A stretch of 64,000 nt of DNA from Hyphococcus formosus (GTDB lineage Bacteria > Pseudomonadota > Alphaproteobacteria > Caulobacterales > Parvularculaceae). Numbering within the stretch: position 1 is the stretch's first letter; every line of letters begins with the position of its first letter. The position numbers and the translations under genes were made by a program. The notes under the pieces are model-generated. The model made no database searches and was not told the DNA's origin. It worked only from the letters and a program-made list of their open reading frames with translations. The DNA lies in the NCBI RefSeq assembly GCF_046736345.1, contig NZ_CP157210.1, positions 1,116,001 to 1,180,000 on the forward strand. Reading direction: 5' to 3'. Shown here one piece after another: positions 18,603 through 28,112 of the stretch.

Positions 18603-19715
18603 TTAGAATACGACAACCGAACGGATGCTCTTGCCTTCGTGCATTAGATCAAACGCGTCATTAATTTTTTCGAGCGGCATCGTATGGGTAATCAGATCAT
18701 CAATATTGATTTTCTTATCCATATACCAATCGACAATTTTCGGCGTATCGGTGCGACCACGTGCACTGCCAAAGGCAGAGCCTTTCCAAACTCGGCCAGT
18801 CACAAGCTGGAATGGCCGCGTAGAAATTTCTTTACCCGCTTCCGCAACGCCAATCACAACTGAAGTGCCCCAACCGCGATGACAACATTCAAGCGCCTGA
18901 CGCATGACATCGGTGTTCCCGGTGCAGTCAAAGGAATAGTCTGCGCCGCCACCGGTAAGTTCAACCAGTTTATCGACAACATTTGACGCGCCAATTTCAG
19001 CCGCGTTTACAAAATCGGTCATCCCGAATTTTTCGGCAATTTCGCGTTTTGCAGGATTAATATCCACACCAACAATTTTGTCAGCGCCAACAAGCGCCGC
19101 CGCCTGAATTACGTTCAATCCAATTCCGCCAAGACCAAACACAACGACATTGGAGCCAGGCTCTACGCCTGCTGTCCAGATCACTGCACCAACGCCGGTG
19201 GTGACACCGCAACCAATATAACAAGCCTTATCAAAAGGCGCGTCCTTGCGAATTTTTGCGACGGCAATTTCCGGCATGACGGTGAAGTTCGAAAAAGTCG
19301 AACAACCCATATAGTGATGCAAGGTCTGGCCTTTAAAGGAAAAGCGGCTGGTGCCGTCCGGCATAAGGCCCTTTCCTTGCGTCGCCCGAATTGAAGTGCA
19401 GAGATTGGATTTTTGCGACAAACAGGTTTTACACGTCCGGCACTCTGGCGTGTAGAGCGGGATCACATGATCGCCCGGTTCCACCGAGGTCACACCGGCA
19501 CCAACTTCGCGCACGATACCCGCGCCCTCATGGCCGAGAATCGACGGGAATATCCCTTCGGAATCTTTACCTTCGAGCGTGTAGGCATCGGTATGGCAAA
19601 TGCCGGTGGCCATAATCTCGACCAATACTTCGCCGGCCTTTGGCCCTTCCAGATCGACTTCCTCGATTACAAGAGGCTTGTTTGGTTCAAATGCGATGGC
19701 GGCTCTGGTCTTCAT
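18603..19715 (-). CDS. adhC: S-(hydroxymethyl)glutathione dehydrogenase (class III alcohol dehydrogenase)
   Basis: 370 residues. It oxidises the spontaneous formaldehyde-glutathione adduct to S-formylglutathione with NAD. Catalytic zinc ligands are in ATGICHTDAYTLEG and GHEGAGIVREVGAGV; the structural zinc is held by CRTCKTCLSQKSNLC; the NAD fold is VFGLGGIGLNVIQAA. The downstream fghA carries the next step, so the pair is a complete formaldehyde detoxification unit. The gene is also called frmA or flhA in other species. Confidence 0.96.
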   Translation of the reverse strand: MKTRAAIAFEPNKPLVIEEVDLEGPKAGEVLVEIMATGICHTDAYTLEGKDSEGIFPSILGHEGAGIVREVGAGVTSVEPGDHVIPLYTPECRTCKTCLSQKSNLCTSIRATQGKGLMPDGTSRFSFKGQTLHHYMGCSTFSNFTVMPEIAVAKIRKDAPFDKACYIGCGVTTGVGAVIWTAGVEPGSNVVVFGLGGIGLNVIQAAALVGADKIVGVDINPAKREIAEKFGMTDFVNAAEIGASNVVDKLVELTGGGADYSFDCTGNTDVMRQALECCHRGWGTSVVIGVAEAGKEISTRPFQLVTGRVWKGSAFGSARGRTDTPKIVDWYMDKKINIDDLITHTMPLEKINDAFDLMHEGKSIRSVVVF

Positions 19716-19943
19716 GGCGAGTCCTGCTTCTTTTGTGATTTCGTCGTTATCGGCGCTTTATAGGCCATGATGCCGCCCCTTTCCAGTGGGGGAACCCAAC
19801 GAAAACGAAAGGCTAGCGCCTATTTTAGAGTAAAACTTGTGTGATCGCGAAAAGCGATGCGACCGATATAAAATTGCTATCAATATGCGGCGTGATTTTC
19901 GAAGTGGGATTTACCACTTGCTCAGCATACCGCTTTTTTTAAT

Positions 19944-20801
19944 CTAAAAAACGACTGTCTTGGCACCGTTCAAAATTACGCGATCTTCGATGAAGCTCGT
20001 GACTGCGCGCGCCAATACGCGGCGTTCAACATCTCTACCGCGGCGGATAAGATCCTCTGGCGTGTCCACATGGGAAATATGCTCAACGTCCTGCGAGATG
20101 ATGGGGCCTTCGTCGAGATCCGGCGTCACAAAATGCGCTGTTGCGCCGATCACCTTCACGCCGCGCGCATGGGCCTGATGATAGGGCTTAGCGCCCTTGA
20201 ACCCCGGCAAAAAGCTATGGTGAATATTGATGCAACGGCCCGCCAGATATTGCGCCAGATCATCGGACAGGATTTGCATATAGCGCGCGAGCACGACCAG
20301 TTCTGCCCCCGTCTCTTCAATGATTTTCTTAATCTGCGCTTCCTGCTGTGGCTTTGTATCTTTTGTCACCGGCAGATGATGATAGGGAATATCTCGTATC
20401 GACGTCAGGTTTAACGTCTCGCGCGGATGGTTAGAAATAATCCCGACGACATCCATATCCATTTCGCCAATGCGGCGACGATAAAGAAGGTCACCAAGAC
20501 AGTGGTCGAATTTGGAAACTAGAATCAATACACGCTTTCGCTGATCCTTTGGCCGGATTTGCCAGTCCATTCCGAATTGCTGGGCGATTGGCTCGAAATT
20601 TTCGAGGATTTTTTCGTGGCTGCATTGCTGATCATCAAGGTCAAAGACCACCCTCATAAAGAACTTACCGGTTTCGGTATCATCAAATTGATGCGCATCA
20701 AGAATATTACCGCCGGACTCGAATAAAAGTCCCGCAACTGTCGCGACAATACCGGGCTTATCAGTACAAGAGAGCGTAAGAATATATGCTTTTTTCATCA
20801 C
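19944..20801 (-). CDS. purU: Formyltetrahydrofolate deformylase
   Basis: 285 residues: an N-terminal ACT domain (about 1-85, YILTLSCTDKPGIVATVAGLL) and a C-terminal formyl transferase fold (about 90-285). Active-site elements INIHHSFLPGFKGAKPYHQA and ATAHFVTPDLDEGPII are intact. PurU releases formate from 10-formyl-THF. Sitting upstream of adhC-fghA on the same strand, it joins C1 disposal functionally, but the 228-base gap suggests a separate promoter for adhC. ATGATG at the start leaves a one-codon ambiguity. Confidence 0.96.
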   Translation of the reverse strand: MMKKAYILTLSCTDKPGIVATVAGLLFESGGNILDAHQFDDTETGKFFMRVVFDLDDQQCSHEKILENFEPIAQQFGMDWQIRPKDQRKRVLILVSKFDHCLGDLLYRRRIGEMDMDVVGIISNHPRETLNLTSIRDIPYHHLPVTKDTKPQQEAQIKKIIEETGAELVVLARYMQILSDDLAQYLAGRCINIHHSFLPGFKGAKPYHQAHARGVKVIGATAHFVTPDLDEGPIISQDVEHISHVDTPEDLIRRGRDVERRVLARAVTSFIEDRVILNGAKTVVF

Positions 20802-20816
20802 TTTTTACTCAACATT

Positions 20817-22568
20817 TCAGTCAAAATTCGGTGGTCTCTGATCTGACACCGACAATTTCTTTTCAAGCGCCGCACCAAGCGCAAGTATTTTCCGCTCTTC
20901 AAACAGATCCGCCCAAAGGCTGATACCACGCGGCGCTTTAAAAGTTTGTTTTTGTATCGGCTCATCAAATAGTGAAAGCGCCGGACGTTGCGAGAAGCCC
21001 GCCCGCAGCGCCAATTGTGGATGGCCGGTCGCGTTTGTGGCCAATAGTGCACCGCCAGCAAAATGAGGTCCGATGAGCGCGTCGAAACCCTCAAACGCGG
21101 TCATCATATCTTGCATCAAGCGCCGGCGCAGTCGATCTATCTGAACATAATCAACAGCGGACACAAACCGAGCCGCCCGCCACGCATTTGGCCATGCTTC
21201 TTTTGCCTGCCACACCAATTCGTCATCGCGGTTTGAGAGTGTAAGGTCAGCGAACGCAGCGGCGGCTTCGACCTGCACGATCTCGATCAGCGAACCAAAA
21301 TCGATTTCTGGCCAAGGAAATTCTTTAAGAGTGACACCGATATCCTTTAATGCCTCAAGCGCTTTGCGGTCCGCGCTATCTCCCTCTTCGAACCAGGCCG
21401 GCACAAATCCAACTGTCATCTTGGTTATATCTTGCGGCTCATAGGTAAAACCTACACGCGCCGCCGAAGGATCGTCCGCATCAAAACCATTAATCGCAGA
21501 TAATACGGCTGCGTTATCTTCGACCGTTCGGCAGATCGGCCCGACTTTATCAAGCGACCAACATAGCGCCATAAACCCGGCGCGCGAGACACGACCAAAT
21601 GTCGGCCGCAATCCGGTTGTACCGCAGCGTTCGGAAGGTGATATGATTGAGCCAAGCGTTTCGGTGCCAATTGAAAAAGCGCAAAGACCACCAGCAACCG
21701 CAGAGGCTGAGCCTGCGCTGGAACCGGACGATCCTTCTTCGGCGTACCACGGATTGCGCGTTGTCGCCGCAAACCATTGATCGCCATAGGCAATAGCCCC
21801 GCAAGCTGTTTTGCCCAATAAAACAGCGCCCGCGCGGCGCAATTTTCTTGTGACTTCGGCGTCCGTTTCCGGAAACCGATCTTTATAGGGCATTGCGCCC
21901 CAACTCGTTAAAACATTCTTGGTGTCAGCAAGGTCTTTAAGGCCGTAGGGAATGCCTTGCAGCGGTCCGCGATCGCGCCCCTCCGCAAAGTCCACATCCG
22001 CCTTAGCTGCCTGCGCCCGCGCCAGATCAGCCGTTACAGTGATATAGGCGTTCAGCGTGCCATTATATTTCTCGATCCGGCGTAAATATATATCCGTCAA
22101 CTGAGCGCTTGTGATTGCGCCCGCCCTGAGCCAGTGCCCCTGCTCAACCACGCTTGCAAATGCAATATCTGCCTCGGATTGCGGCAAATCCCGCGTCACT
22201 TCGGACAGGTTCAACCGGTTTTTCTGTGACGGGATTTTTTTACGCGGTAGCTTCGGGTCAAACACACAGGCTGGAGCCAGTTCATTCGGAAACTCAATCG
22301 CCCGCAATGCCGCGAGCGTGGTTAAGCGCTGCTCAATATCATCGAGCATCATCGCCCGTTCTTGCGGCGTATATTCGATGCCCTGTAATTTCTCTGCTGC
22401 GGCGATCGTCTTGGTTGTCAGGTCATCCTCGGCACCGGAATTTTGCCCCCCGTCATCACCGCCGGGATTACAGCCGCCCATCGCGCCGAATGCGCCGGTC
22501 AATGCCGCACCACGTAGCAGCGCGCGTCTGTCGGTTTTTATGTCCACCGGAGGCCCCTCATCGGTCAT
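20817..22568 (-). CDS. Exported amidase-signature hydrolase, probable Tat lipoprotein
   Basis: 583 residues. The N-terminus carries a twin-arginine motif (TDRRALLRG, about residues 12-20), a hydrophobic stretch and then GAMGGC, a possible lipobox. The amidase signature fold follows: catalytic Lys in GIPYGLKDLADTKN, the Ser-cisSer region GSSGSSAGSASAVAGG and GTETLGSIISPS. Such enzymes split amides; the substrate is unknown and this is not GatA, which is also in the window. It ends 15 bases before purU, so they may be cotranscribed. The export signals suggest work at the cell envelope on amides taken from outside. Confidence 0.88.
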   Translation of the reverse strand: MTDEGPPVDIKTDRRALLRGAALTGAFGAMGGCNPGGDDGGQNSGAEDDLTTKTIAAAEKLQGIEYTPQERAMMLDDIEQRLTTLAALRAIEFPNELAPACVFDPKLPRKKIPSQKNRLNLSEVTRDLPQSEADIAFASVVEQGHWLRAGAITSAQLTDIYLRRIEKYNGTLNAYITVTADLARAQAAKADVDFAEGRDRGPLQGIPYGLKDLADTKNVLTSWGAMPYKDRFPETDAEVTRKLRRAGAVLLGKTACGAIAYGDQWFAATTRNPWYAEEGSSGSSAGSASAVAGGLCAFSIGTETLGSIISPSERCGTTGLRPTFGRVSRAGFMALCWSLDKVGPICRTVEDNAAVLSAINGFDADDPSAARVGFTYEPQDITKMTVGFVPAWFEEGDSADRKALEALKDIGVTLKEFPWPEIDFGSLIEIVQVEAAAAFADLTLSNRDDELVWQAKEAWPNAWRAARFVSAVDYVQIDRLRRRLMQDMMTAFEGFDALIGPHFAGGALLATNATGHPQLALRAGFSQRPALSLFDEPIQKQTFKAPRGISLWADLFEERKILALGAALEKKLSVSDQRPPNFD

Positions 22569-22719
22569 TTTCGCCTATTTAGTCAAAACTGCCCCGAACC
22601 CCCGTCTTTCACAAGCAAAAATCGCCAAGTCTATGAAATTGTTAGTTATTGTCGCTCATTGACGCGGTTGACCAAGGGCGCCAAACCTAGGGGTAATATT
22701 ATGAACCGATGAGGAAAGA

Positions 22720-23922
22720 ATGCGCCAAGCCTTTTATAGCAGAATCGCAGAGACCATTGCCGATATTCGCGATCAGGGCCTCGAAAAACTCGAGCGTCAG
22801 ATCACATCCCCGCAGGGACCCGTTATCGAAGTCGATCATAAGGGCGAACGAAAACGCGTATTGAATTTCTGCGCCAATAATTATCTTGGCCTCGCCGATA
22901 ACAAGGAAATCGTCGATGCCGCCAAATCGACTATGGATGATTATGGTTTTGGAATGGCGTCGGTCCGGTTCATTTGCGGAACGACAGACCTTCACCGGAA
23001 AGTCGAAAAGGAAATAGCCGATTATCTAGGCTACGAAGATGCGATTCTGTTCGCGGCCTGTTTCGATGCGAATGGCGGTGTGTTTGAACCTCTACTCGAA
23101 GCCGACGATGCGATCATCTCTGATAGCCTGAACCATGCGTCGATCATCGACGGCGTTCGGCTTTGCAAGGCAAAACGCTACCGGTTCAAAAACTCCGACA
23201 TGGATGATTTGCGCAAGAACCTCGAACAAGCCGATCTGGATGGTGCACGAACAAAACTCATCGTGACTGACGGCGTCTTTTCGATGGACGGCTATATCGC
23301 AAACCTCAAAGAGATCTGCGCGCTTGCCGAAGAGTTTGGTGCGCTCGTCATGGTCGATGATTGCCACGCCACTGGCTTTATGGGCCCCCATGGTGAAGGC
23401 ACACCCGCCCATTGCGGCGTCGCCAAACAGGTCGATATTCTGACAGGCACACTCGGCAAGGCGCTTGGTGGCGGAATGGGCGGTTATATTTGCGCAAGCA
23501 AAGACGTCGTTCATTTGTTGCGCAACCGCGCACGACCATATCTGTTTTCAAACGCACTGACACCGGCCTTGCTCGGCGCAACGATGAAAACCATCGACCT
23601 CGTTCGAAATGGATCGGCGCTCAGGGAGCAACTCTTTAGAAATGCCAACCGGTTCAGACAGCAAATGAGTGACGCGGGGTTTGAGCTATTGCCCGGCGAG
23701 CACCCAATCATTCCAATAATGATATATGATGCGCGGAAAGCCGCGCAGCTTGCAGATGCGTTGATGGACGAAGGTGTCTATGTGACCGCATTCTCTTATC
23801 CGGTTGTGCCAAAGGGACAGGCCCGGATTCGCACACAGATGTGCGCTGGCCATAGTGACGAGCAAGTTGACGCCGCCGTGAACGCGTTTATTAGCGCTGG
23901 CAATAAAATTGGCGTGATTTAG
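22720..23922 (+). CDS. kbl: Glycine C-acetyltransferase (2-amino-3-ketobutyrate CoA ligase)
   Basis: 400 residues of the alpha-oxoamine synthase family. It splits 2-amino-3-oxobutyrate with CoA into glycine and acetyl-CoA. The PLP lysine is in ILTGTLGKALGGGMGGY, and FSMDGYIANL and VDDCHATGFMG are the usual cofactor contacts. GAGGAA three to four bases before the ATG is the ribosome site. It is followed after nine bases by tdh, forming the standard threonine degradation operon. Confidence 0.97.
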   Translation: MRQAFYSRIAETIADIRDQGLEKLERQITSPQGPVIEVDHKGERKRVLNFCANNYLGLADNKEIVDAAKSTMDDYGFGMASVRFICGTTDLHRKVEKEIADYLGYEDAILFAACFDANGGVFEPLLEADDAIISDSLNHASIIDGVRLCKAKRYRFKNSDMDDLRKNLEQADLDGARTKLIVTDGVFSMDGYIANLKEICALAEEFGALVMVDDCHATGFMGPHGEGTPAHCGVAKQVDILTGTLGKALGGGMGGYICASKDVVHLLRNRARPYLFSNALTPALLGATMKTIDLVRNGSALREQLFRNANRFRQQMSDAGFELLPGEHPIIPIMIYDARKAAQLADALMDEGVYVTAFSYPVVPKGQARIRTQMCAGHSDEQVDAAVNAFISAGNKIGVI

Positions 23923-23931
23923 GAGCGTTCG

Positions 23932-24966
23932 ATGAAAGCATTAATGAAAGCCAAGCCCGAAGAAGGCATTTGGATGGTTGACACCAGTCGGCCAGAAATC
24001 GGCCCTAATGATGTATTGATCAAAGTCAAAAGGACAGCGATCTGCGGCACAGACATGCATATTTACAATTGGGATGCATGGGCACAAGAAACGATTCCCG
24101 TACCGATGACTGTGGGCCATGAATTTTCCGGCGAGATTATTGAAATTGGTTCCGAAGTCCATCTCGAACATTTCAATATGAAAATCGGTGACCGCGTTTC
24201 CGCAGAGGGGCACGTAACATGCGGATATTGCCGCAATTGCCGTGCGGGCCAACGTCACCTCTGCCGCAATACCGTTGGCGTCGGTGTTAATCGTCCCGGG
24301 TCGTTTGCAGAGTATGTGTCAGTGCCGGCATTTAACGTCTACAAATTACCGGCTGACATCTCCGATGATATGGGCGCGATCTTTGACCCCTATGGAAACG
24401 CGACCCATACCGCGCTCGCCTATGACCTTGTTGGCGAGGACGTTCTGATCACCGGCGCTGGCCCTATTGGCATTATGGCTGCCGCGATTGCGCGTTTTGT
24501 TGGTGCACGTCACGTTGTCATCACTGACGTCAATGATTACCGCCTGGAACTTGCCGAAAAAATGGGCGCGACCCGTGCGGTCAATGTAACCAAACATGCC
24601 CTGCGCGATGTAATGAACGAACTCGGCATGACCGAAGGGTTCGATATCGGTCTTGAAATGTCAGGCGTACCGTCTGCATTTGAATCGATGCTCGACACCA
24701 TGAATCACGGCGGCAAAATTGCTATGCTTGGCATCATGCCGAAAGGTGCCGGTATTGACTGGGACAAAGTGATTTTCAAGGGCCTTGAAATCAAGGGGAT
24801 CTATGGCCGCCGCATGTTTGAAACCTGGTATAAGATGGGTGCAATGCTGCAAGCGGGATTGGATCTCTCTCCGATTGTCACCCATCGCTTCCCGATCAAT
24901 GATTTCCAAAAGGGTTTTGATGTAATGGGTTCCGGGCAATCTGGTAAAGTTATATTGGAATGGTGA
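23932..24966 (+). CDS. tdh: L-threonine 3-dehydrogenase
   Basis: 344 residues of the zinc medium-chain dehydrogenase type. It oxidises threonine to 2-amino-3-oxobutyrate, the substrate of Kbl. Catalytic zinc ligands are in AICGTDMHIYNWD and TVGHEFSGEI, structural zinc in CGYCRNCRAGQRHLC, and the NAD fold in VLITGAGPIGIMAAAIA. A clear AGGAG precedes the ATG by six bases. It is second in the kbl-tdh operon; the OmpA-domain gene follows after only 16 bases and may be read through. Confidence 0.97.
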   Translation: MKALMKAKPEEGIWMVDTSRPEIGPNDVLIKVKRTAICGTDMHIYNWDAWAQETIPVPMTVGHEFSGEIIEIGSEVHLEHFNMKIGDRVSAEGHVTCGYCRNCRAGQRHLCRNTVGVGVNRPGSFAEYVSVPAFNVYKLPADISDDMGAIFDPYGNATHTALAYDLVGEDVLITGAGPIGIMAAAIARFVGARHVVITDVNDYRLELAEKMGATRAVNVTKHALRDVMNELGMTEGFDIGLEMSGVPSAFESMLDTMNHGGKIAMLGIMPKGAGIDWDKVIFKGLEIKGIYGRRMFETWYKMGAMLQAGLDLSPIVTHRFPINDFQKGFDVMGSGQSGKVILEW

Positions 24967-24982
24967 GCCAGCAAACGAGCCC

Positions 24983-26170
24983 ATGCACGGATTGATCAAA
25001 TCAGCTCTCGGAATACTCGCTGTCGGCCTGATTGGCACGGCAGCACTAGTCAGCGACTATATTCCGGGGTCTGCGCAATCTGTTGAACAGGTTTTGCTGG
25101 AAGATGCGCAACGGGCTGTGCCGCCAGAATTGCCTATTGATCTCGCTATTGATGGTCAGAAACTCATCCTTAAAGGTGAATTAAACGATACTGACACCCG
25201 CACGCGCACGCTTGCCCTTGCCGCCGACGCGGTTTGGTCCGGCGGCATTATCATGGGCGGAATCACTGCGATCGATGCATCGGGCCTCAAAGTCACCACG
25301 CTGCCGCCAAAAGCAGATCCATTCATATGGTTCGCGGAAAATGAAGGTGACGCGCTCGTATTTTCAGGGTTCGTGCCAAGCGCGGCGGCCCGCGAAACAC
25401 TATACAGCCTCGCAGAGGATATATTCACCGGGCATGAGATTTCCGGCACGCTCGAAATCGCTAGTGGGGTTCCCGGTACGGATGCGGACTGGGTCAAAGC
25501 CGCATCGGCATTGCTGCGGGGTCTTTCCTATTTGCGCGATGGCGTCGCGCAGGCAAATGGACCCGAATTTTCGCTCAATGGTGTAACGCGCACTAGCGAG
25601 AACGAAGCCCTCGCCCGTGCGGCGATGACGTCCCTACCCGATTTTTACCGGTCAAATATTCTGATCAATATCTCGCCGGCCCCTGTGTCTATTGATGACC
25701 TGTTGACTGAAACCGTTTTGGACGATGCCGTGGTCAAAAGCCCCGTCGAGACGACCGACCAGGAAACAGAAATATCCAGCGAGCCCAATAATGTCACTGT
25801 TAGATGCCGTGACGACATCGCGGCAATAATCGCACGGCGAAAAATTGGCTTTTCAAGTGCGCTCGCCGATCTAGATTTACCGTCTCGAAATCAGTTGCGT
25901 GAGATTTCCACGAAATTGAACGAATGTGAAAATATACGCCTACGGATTACCGGACATACAGACTCAAGTGGGAACGCTAACCGCAACCGACAACTCAGTG
26001 GCTATCGCGCAGATGCGGTTCGCGCCTTTATGATCTCGGTCGGCGCACCTGCGGAACGACTTTCAACCCGCGGTGCTGGCTCATCAGAGCCGCTTGTCAG
26101 TAATGCTACACCGGCTGGTCGCGAGCAAAATCGACGTATAGAATTCGACATCATTACCGACGACAATTAG
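24983..26170 (+). CDS. OmpA-domain outer membrane/peptidoglycan-associated protein
   Basis: 395 residues with an N-terminal hydrophobic signal (about 5-25). The C-terminal OmpA-like domain (about 285-390) has the peptidoglycan-binding pattern ITGHTDSSGNANRNRQLSGYRADAV and ends AGREQNRRIEFDI. The N-terminal 250 residues contain two or three loosely similar blocks (for example LILKGELNDTDTR) that could be BON-like repeats. The acidic linker at about 245-270 separates the parts. Its link to threonine catabolism next door is positional only. Confidence 0.85.
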   Translation: MHGLIKSALGILAVGLIGTAALVSDYIPGSAQSVEQVLLEDAQRAVPPELPIDLAIDGQKLILKGELNDTDTRTRTLALAADAVWSGGIIMGGITAIDASGLKVTTLPPKADPFIWFAENEGDALVFSGFVPSAAARETLYSLAEDIFTGHEISGTLEIASGVPGTDADWVKAASALLRGLSYLRDGVAQANGPEFSLNGVTRTSENEALARAAMTSLPDFYRSNILINISPAPVSIDDLLTETVLDDAVVKSPVETTDQETEISSEPNNVTVRCRDDIAAIIARRKIGFSSALADLDLPSRNQLREISTKLNECENIRLRITGHTDSSGNANRNRQLSGYRADAVRAFMISVGAPAERLSTRGAGSSEPLVSNATPAGREQNRRIEFDIITDDN

Positions 26171-26255
26171 CCGATAATTCCCGGTACGCCCTTGCAAATT
26201 GCGAGGAAAAACCACACTAAATTGAGATCAGGACATAAAAAATCAGGAGTAATGC

Positions 26256-26717
26256 ATGTCTCGTATCGATGACCGTTTAAAAGAACTCGATATCACCCTG
26301 CCGGATCCGGTAGCGCCGGTCGCCAATTATGTCCCCTTCGTCAAGTCTGGCAATCTGGTTTTCATCTCAGGCCAAGTCTCAATCGGTGCTGATGGCCTGA
26401 TTACTGGCAAAGTCGGACAGGATTTATCTGTAGAAGCCGGGGTAGAGGCAGCCAAGGCCTGCGGCATCAACTTGATTGCACAACTCAAAGCCGCATGTGA
26501 CGGCGATCTTGATCGGGTTGTGCGCGTCGTAAAGCTCGGCGGATTTGTGAATTGCAATCCTGATTTCACGGACCAACCAAAGGTCGTCAATGGTACTTCT
26601 GACCTTATGGTCGAAGTCTTTGGCGATGCGGGGCGTCATGCCCGCGCGGCTGTTGGCGCACCAGCGCTGCCGCTAAACGCCGCCGTTGAAGTTGATGGAG
26701 TTTTTGAGATCAAATAA
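26256..26717 (+). CDS. RidA family protein (YjgF/enamine deaminase-like)
   Basis: 153 residues with the RidA fold of the longer subfamily: NLVFISGQVSIGADG, then VVRVVKLGGFVNCNPDFTDQPKVVNGTSDLMVEVFGD, and HARAAVGAPALPLNAAVEVDGVFEI at the end. The conserved arginine that binds the carboxylate of imine substrates is in HARAAVG. RidA removes reactive enamines and imines made by PLP enzymes. AGGAG seven bases upstream supports the ATG. The stop overlaps the next start as TAATG. Confidence 0.9.
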   Translation: MSRIDDRLKELDITLPDPVAPVANYVPFVKSGNLVFISGQVSIGADGLITGKVGQDLSVEAGVEAAKACGINLIAQLKAACDGDLDRVVRVVKLGGFVNCNPDFTDQPKVVNGTSDLMVEVFGDAGRHARAAVGAPALPLNAAVEVDGVFEIK

Positions 26718-27868
26718 TGCCTGATGGGTCGGAGACAGTAACAGCGCGAACGCTCGCCTCTATTGGCGAGATTCGCGCGGATATCTGGAACGATCTCGCA
26801 AACCCGCCCGGCGCTCCGTATAACCCGTTTGTCAGTCACGAATTTCTTTTAGCGCTCGAAAAATCGAAATCGGTTGCGCCAGAGGTCGGCTGGGCACCGA
26901 TGCATTTGGTGCTCGAAAGCGGGGATAAGACGCTTGCTATCGCGCCGTTATATGCAAAGGGCCATAGTCAGGGCGAGTATATTTTCGACCATCACTGGGC
27001 CGATGCCTATGCCCGAGCCGGGGGAAATTATTACCCGAAACTTTTATGCGCGGTTCCGTTTACGCCCGCACAGGGGCCGCGCTTACTAGCAAAAGACACA
27101 ACTGCGAAACGCCACCTTGCTCAGGCACTCGTTCAAGTAACCGAAGCGATCGGTGCATCATCGGCGCATGTGAATTTCATCATGAACGATGACAAAAACG
27201 CGCTCGAACAATCGGGCTACTTGCTGCGCATGGGCGAGCAATATCATTGGCTCAACAATGGCTATGGGTCTTTTGATGATTTTCTGGAAGCGCTTTCCTC
27301 GCGCAAACGAAAAGCCATCCGCCGCGAAAGGCGCGAAGCACAAAAAGACGTAACGATCAGGCGATTGGTCGGTGACGAAATCACTGAACGATATTGGGAT
27401 GCTTTCTGGACATTCTATCAAGATACAGGCGCGCGAAAATGGGGCACGCCATACCTCACCCGGAGTTTTTTCCGCGAAATCGCATCATCGATGCCCGAGC
27501 GGATTTTGATGATTGTTGCGGAGCAAGACGAAATACCCATAGCCGGCGCGCTAAACATGATTGGCGGTGACACGCTTTATGGGCGCTATTGGGGCTGTAC
27601 GGTTGATATCCCTTTTCTCCATTTCGAGCTTTGTTATCATCAAGCCATCGATTTTGCGATTGATGCCGAACTTTCGCGGGTCGAAGCTGGCGCACAAGGC
27701 GATCATAAAATTGCCCGCGGCTATGAGCCTGTGGCGACCTGGTCGGCGCATTGGCTTAGAGACGAGCGCTTCCGTGATGCAATCGCCCGCTACCTCGACG
27801 CAGAGCGGCGCAATATTGATGACGAAATCACGGCGCTCAAAGACTTCACCCCTTTCAAAAAAACCTAA
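26717..27868 (+). CDS. DUF482/peptidogalycan biosynthesis-like GNAT-fold protein
   Basis: 383 residues. The second half has a GNAT/FemAB-like fold with SSRKRKAIRRERREA and the WKYGNPYL-like segment KWGTPYLTRSFFREI, then YGRYWGCTVDIPFLHFELCYHQAIDFAI and RVEAGAQGDHKIARGYEPV. These match the DUF482 family, annotated as peptidogalycan biosynthesis but of unproven function. It starts in a TAATG overlap with the RidA gene, so the two proteins are probably made together. Confidence 0.85.
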   Translation: MPDGSETVTARTLASIGEIRADIWNDLANPPGAPYNPFVSHEFLLALEKSKSVAPEVGWAPMHLVLESGDKTLAIAPLYAKGHSQGEYIFDHHWADAYARAGGNYYPKLLCAVPFTPAQGPRLLAKDTTAKRHLAQALVQVTEAIGASSAHVNFIMNDDKNALEQSGYLLRMGEQYHWLNNGYGSFDDFLEALSSRKRKAIRRERREAQKDVTIRRLVGDEITERYWDAFWTFYQDTGARKWGTPYLTRSFFREIASSMPERILMIVAEQDEIPIAGALNMIGGDTLYGRYWGCTVDIPFLHFELCYHQAIDFAIDAELSRVEAGAQGDHKIARGYEPVATWSAHWLRDERFRDAIARYLDAERRNIDDEITALKDFTPFKKT

Positions 27869-27881
27869 ACCCGAGTGATCT

Positions 27882-28112
27882 ATGAAAGTTATCAAACGAA
27901 TTCGAGATCAGCAGGAGGCAAAGATTATTGTCAGCTTCCTAAACGCCAACGGCATAGCGGCGGAGTTACTTGATGGGGCGATGAATTCGGTCCTTCCTGT
28001 CTTGCCGCGCGGGGTTAGAATTGCTGTTCCCGAGGATCAGGAACAAACGGCGCTCGCGCTTATCGAAAAAGCGCAATCGGGTGAACTAACGATCGACGAA
28101 GAGGACGAATAA
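27882..28112 (+). CDS. DUF2007-type small protein
   Basis: 76 residues. The sequence MKVIKRIRDQQEAKIIVSFL with a later VLPRGVRIAVPEDQEQTALALIE is the pattern of DUF2007 proteins, which have a PII-like ferredoxin fold and are annotated as putative signal-transducing proteins. The role is unknown. The stop overlaps the ATG of the HIT gene as TAATG. Confidence 0.75.
   Translation: MKVIKRIRDQQEAKIIVSFLNANGIAAELLDGAMNSVLPVLPRGVRIAVPEDQEQTALALIEKAQSGELTIDEEDE

Noticed and set aside
19899..19940. Stem AAGTGG/CCACTT with a T-run after purU as a purU terminator
   Set aside because: The T-run is on the plus strand and 20 bases from the stem, whereas purU is read leftward.
20817..22568. Second GatA as the identity of the exported amidase
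   Set aside because: It has a twin-arginine and lipobox-type N-terminus and an altered GTETLGS core, and a proper gatA is present at 59635.
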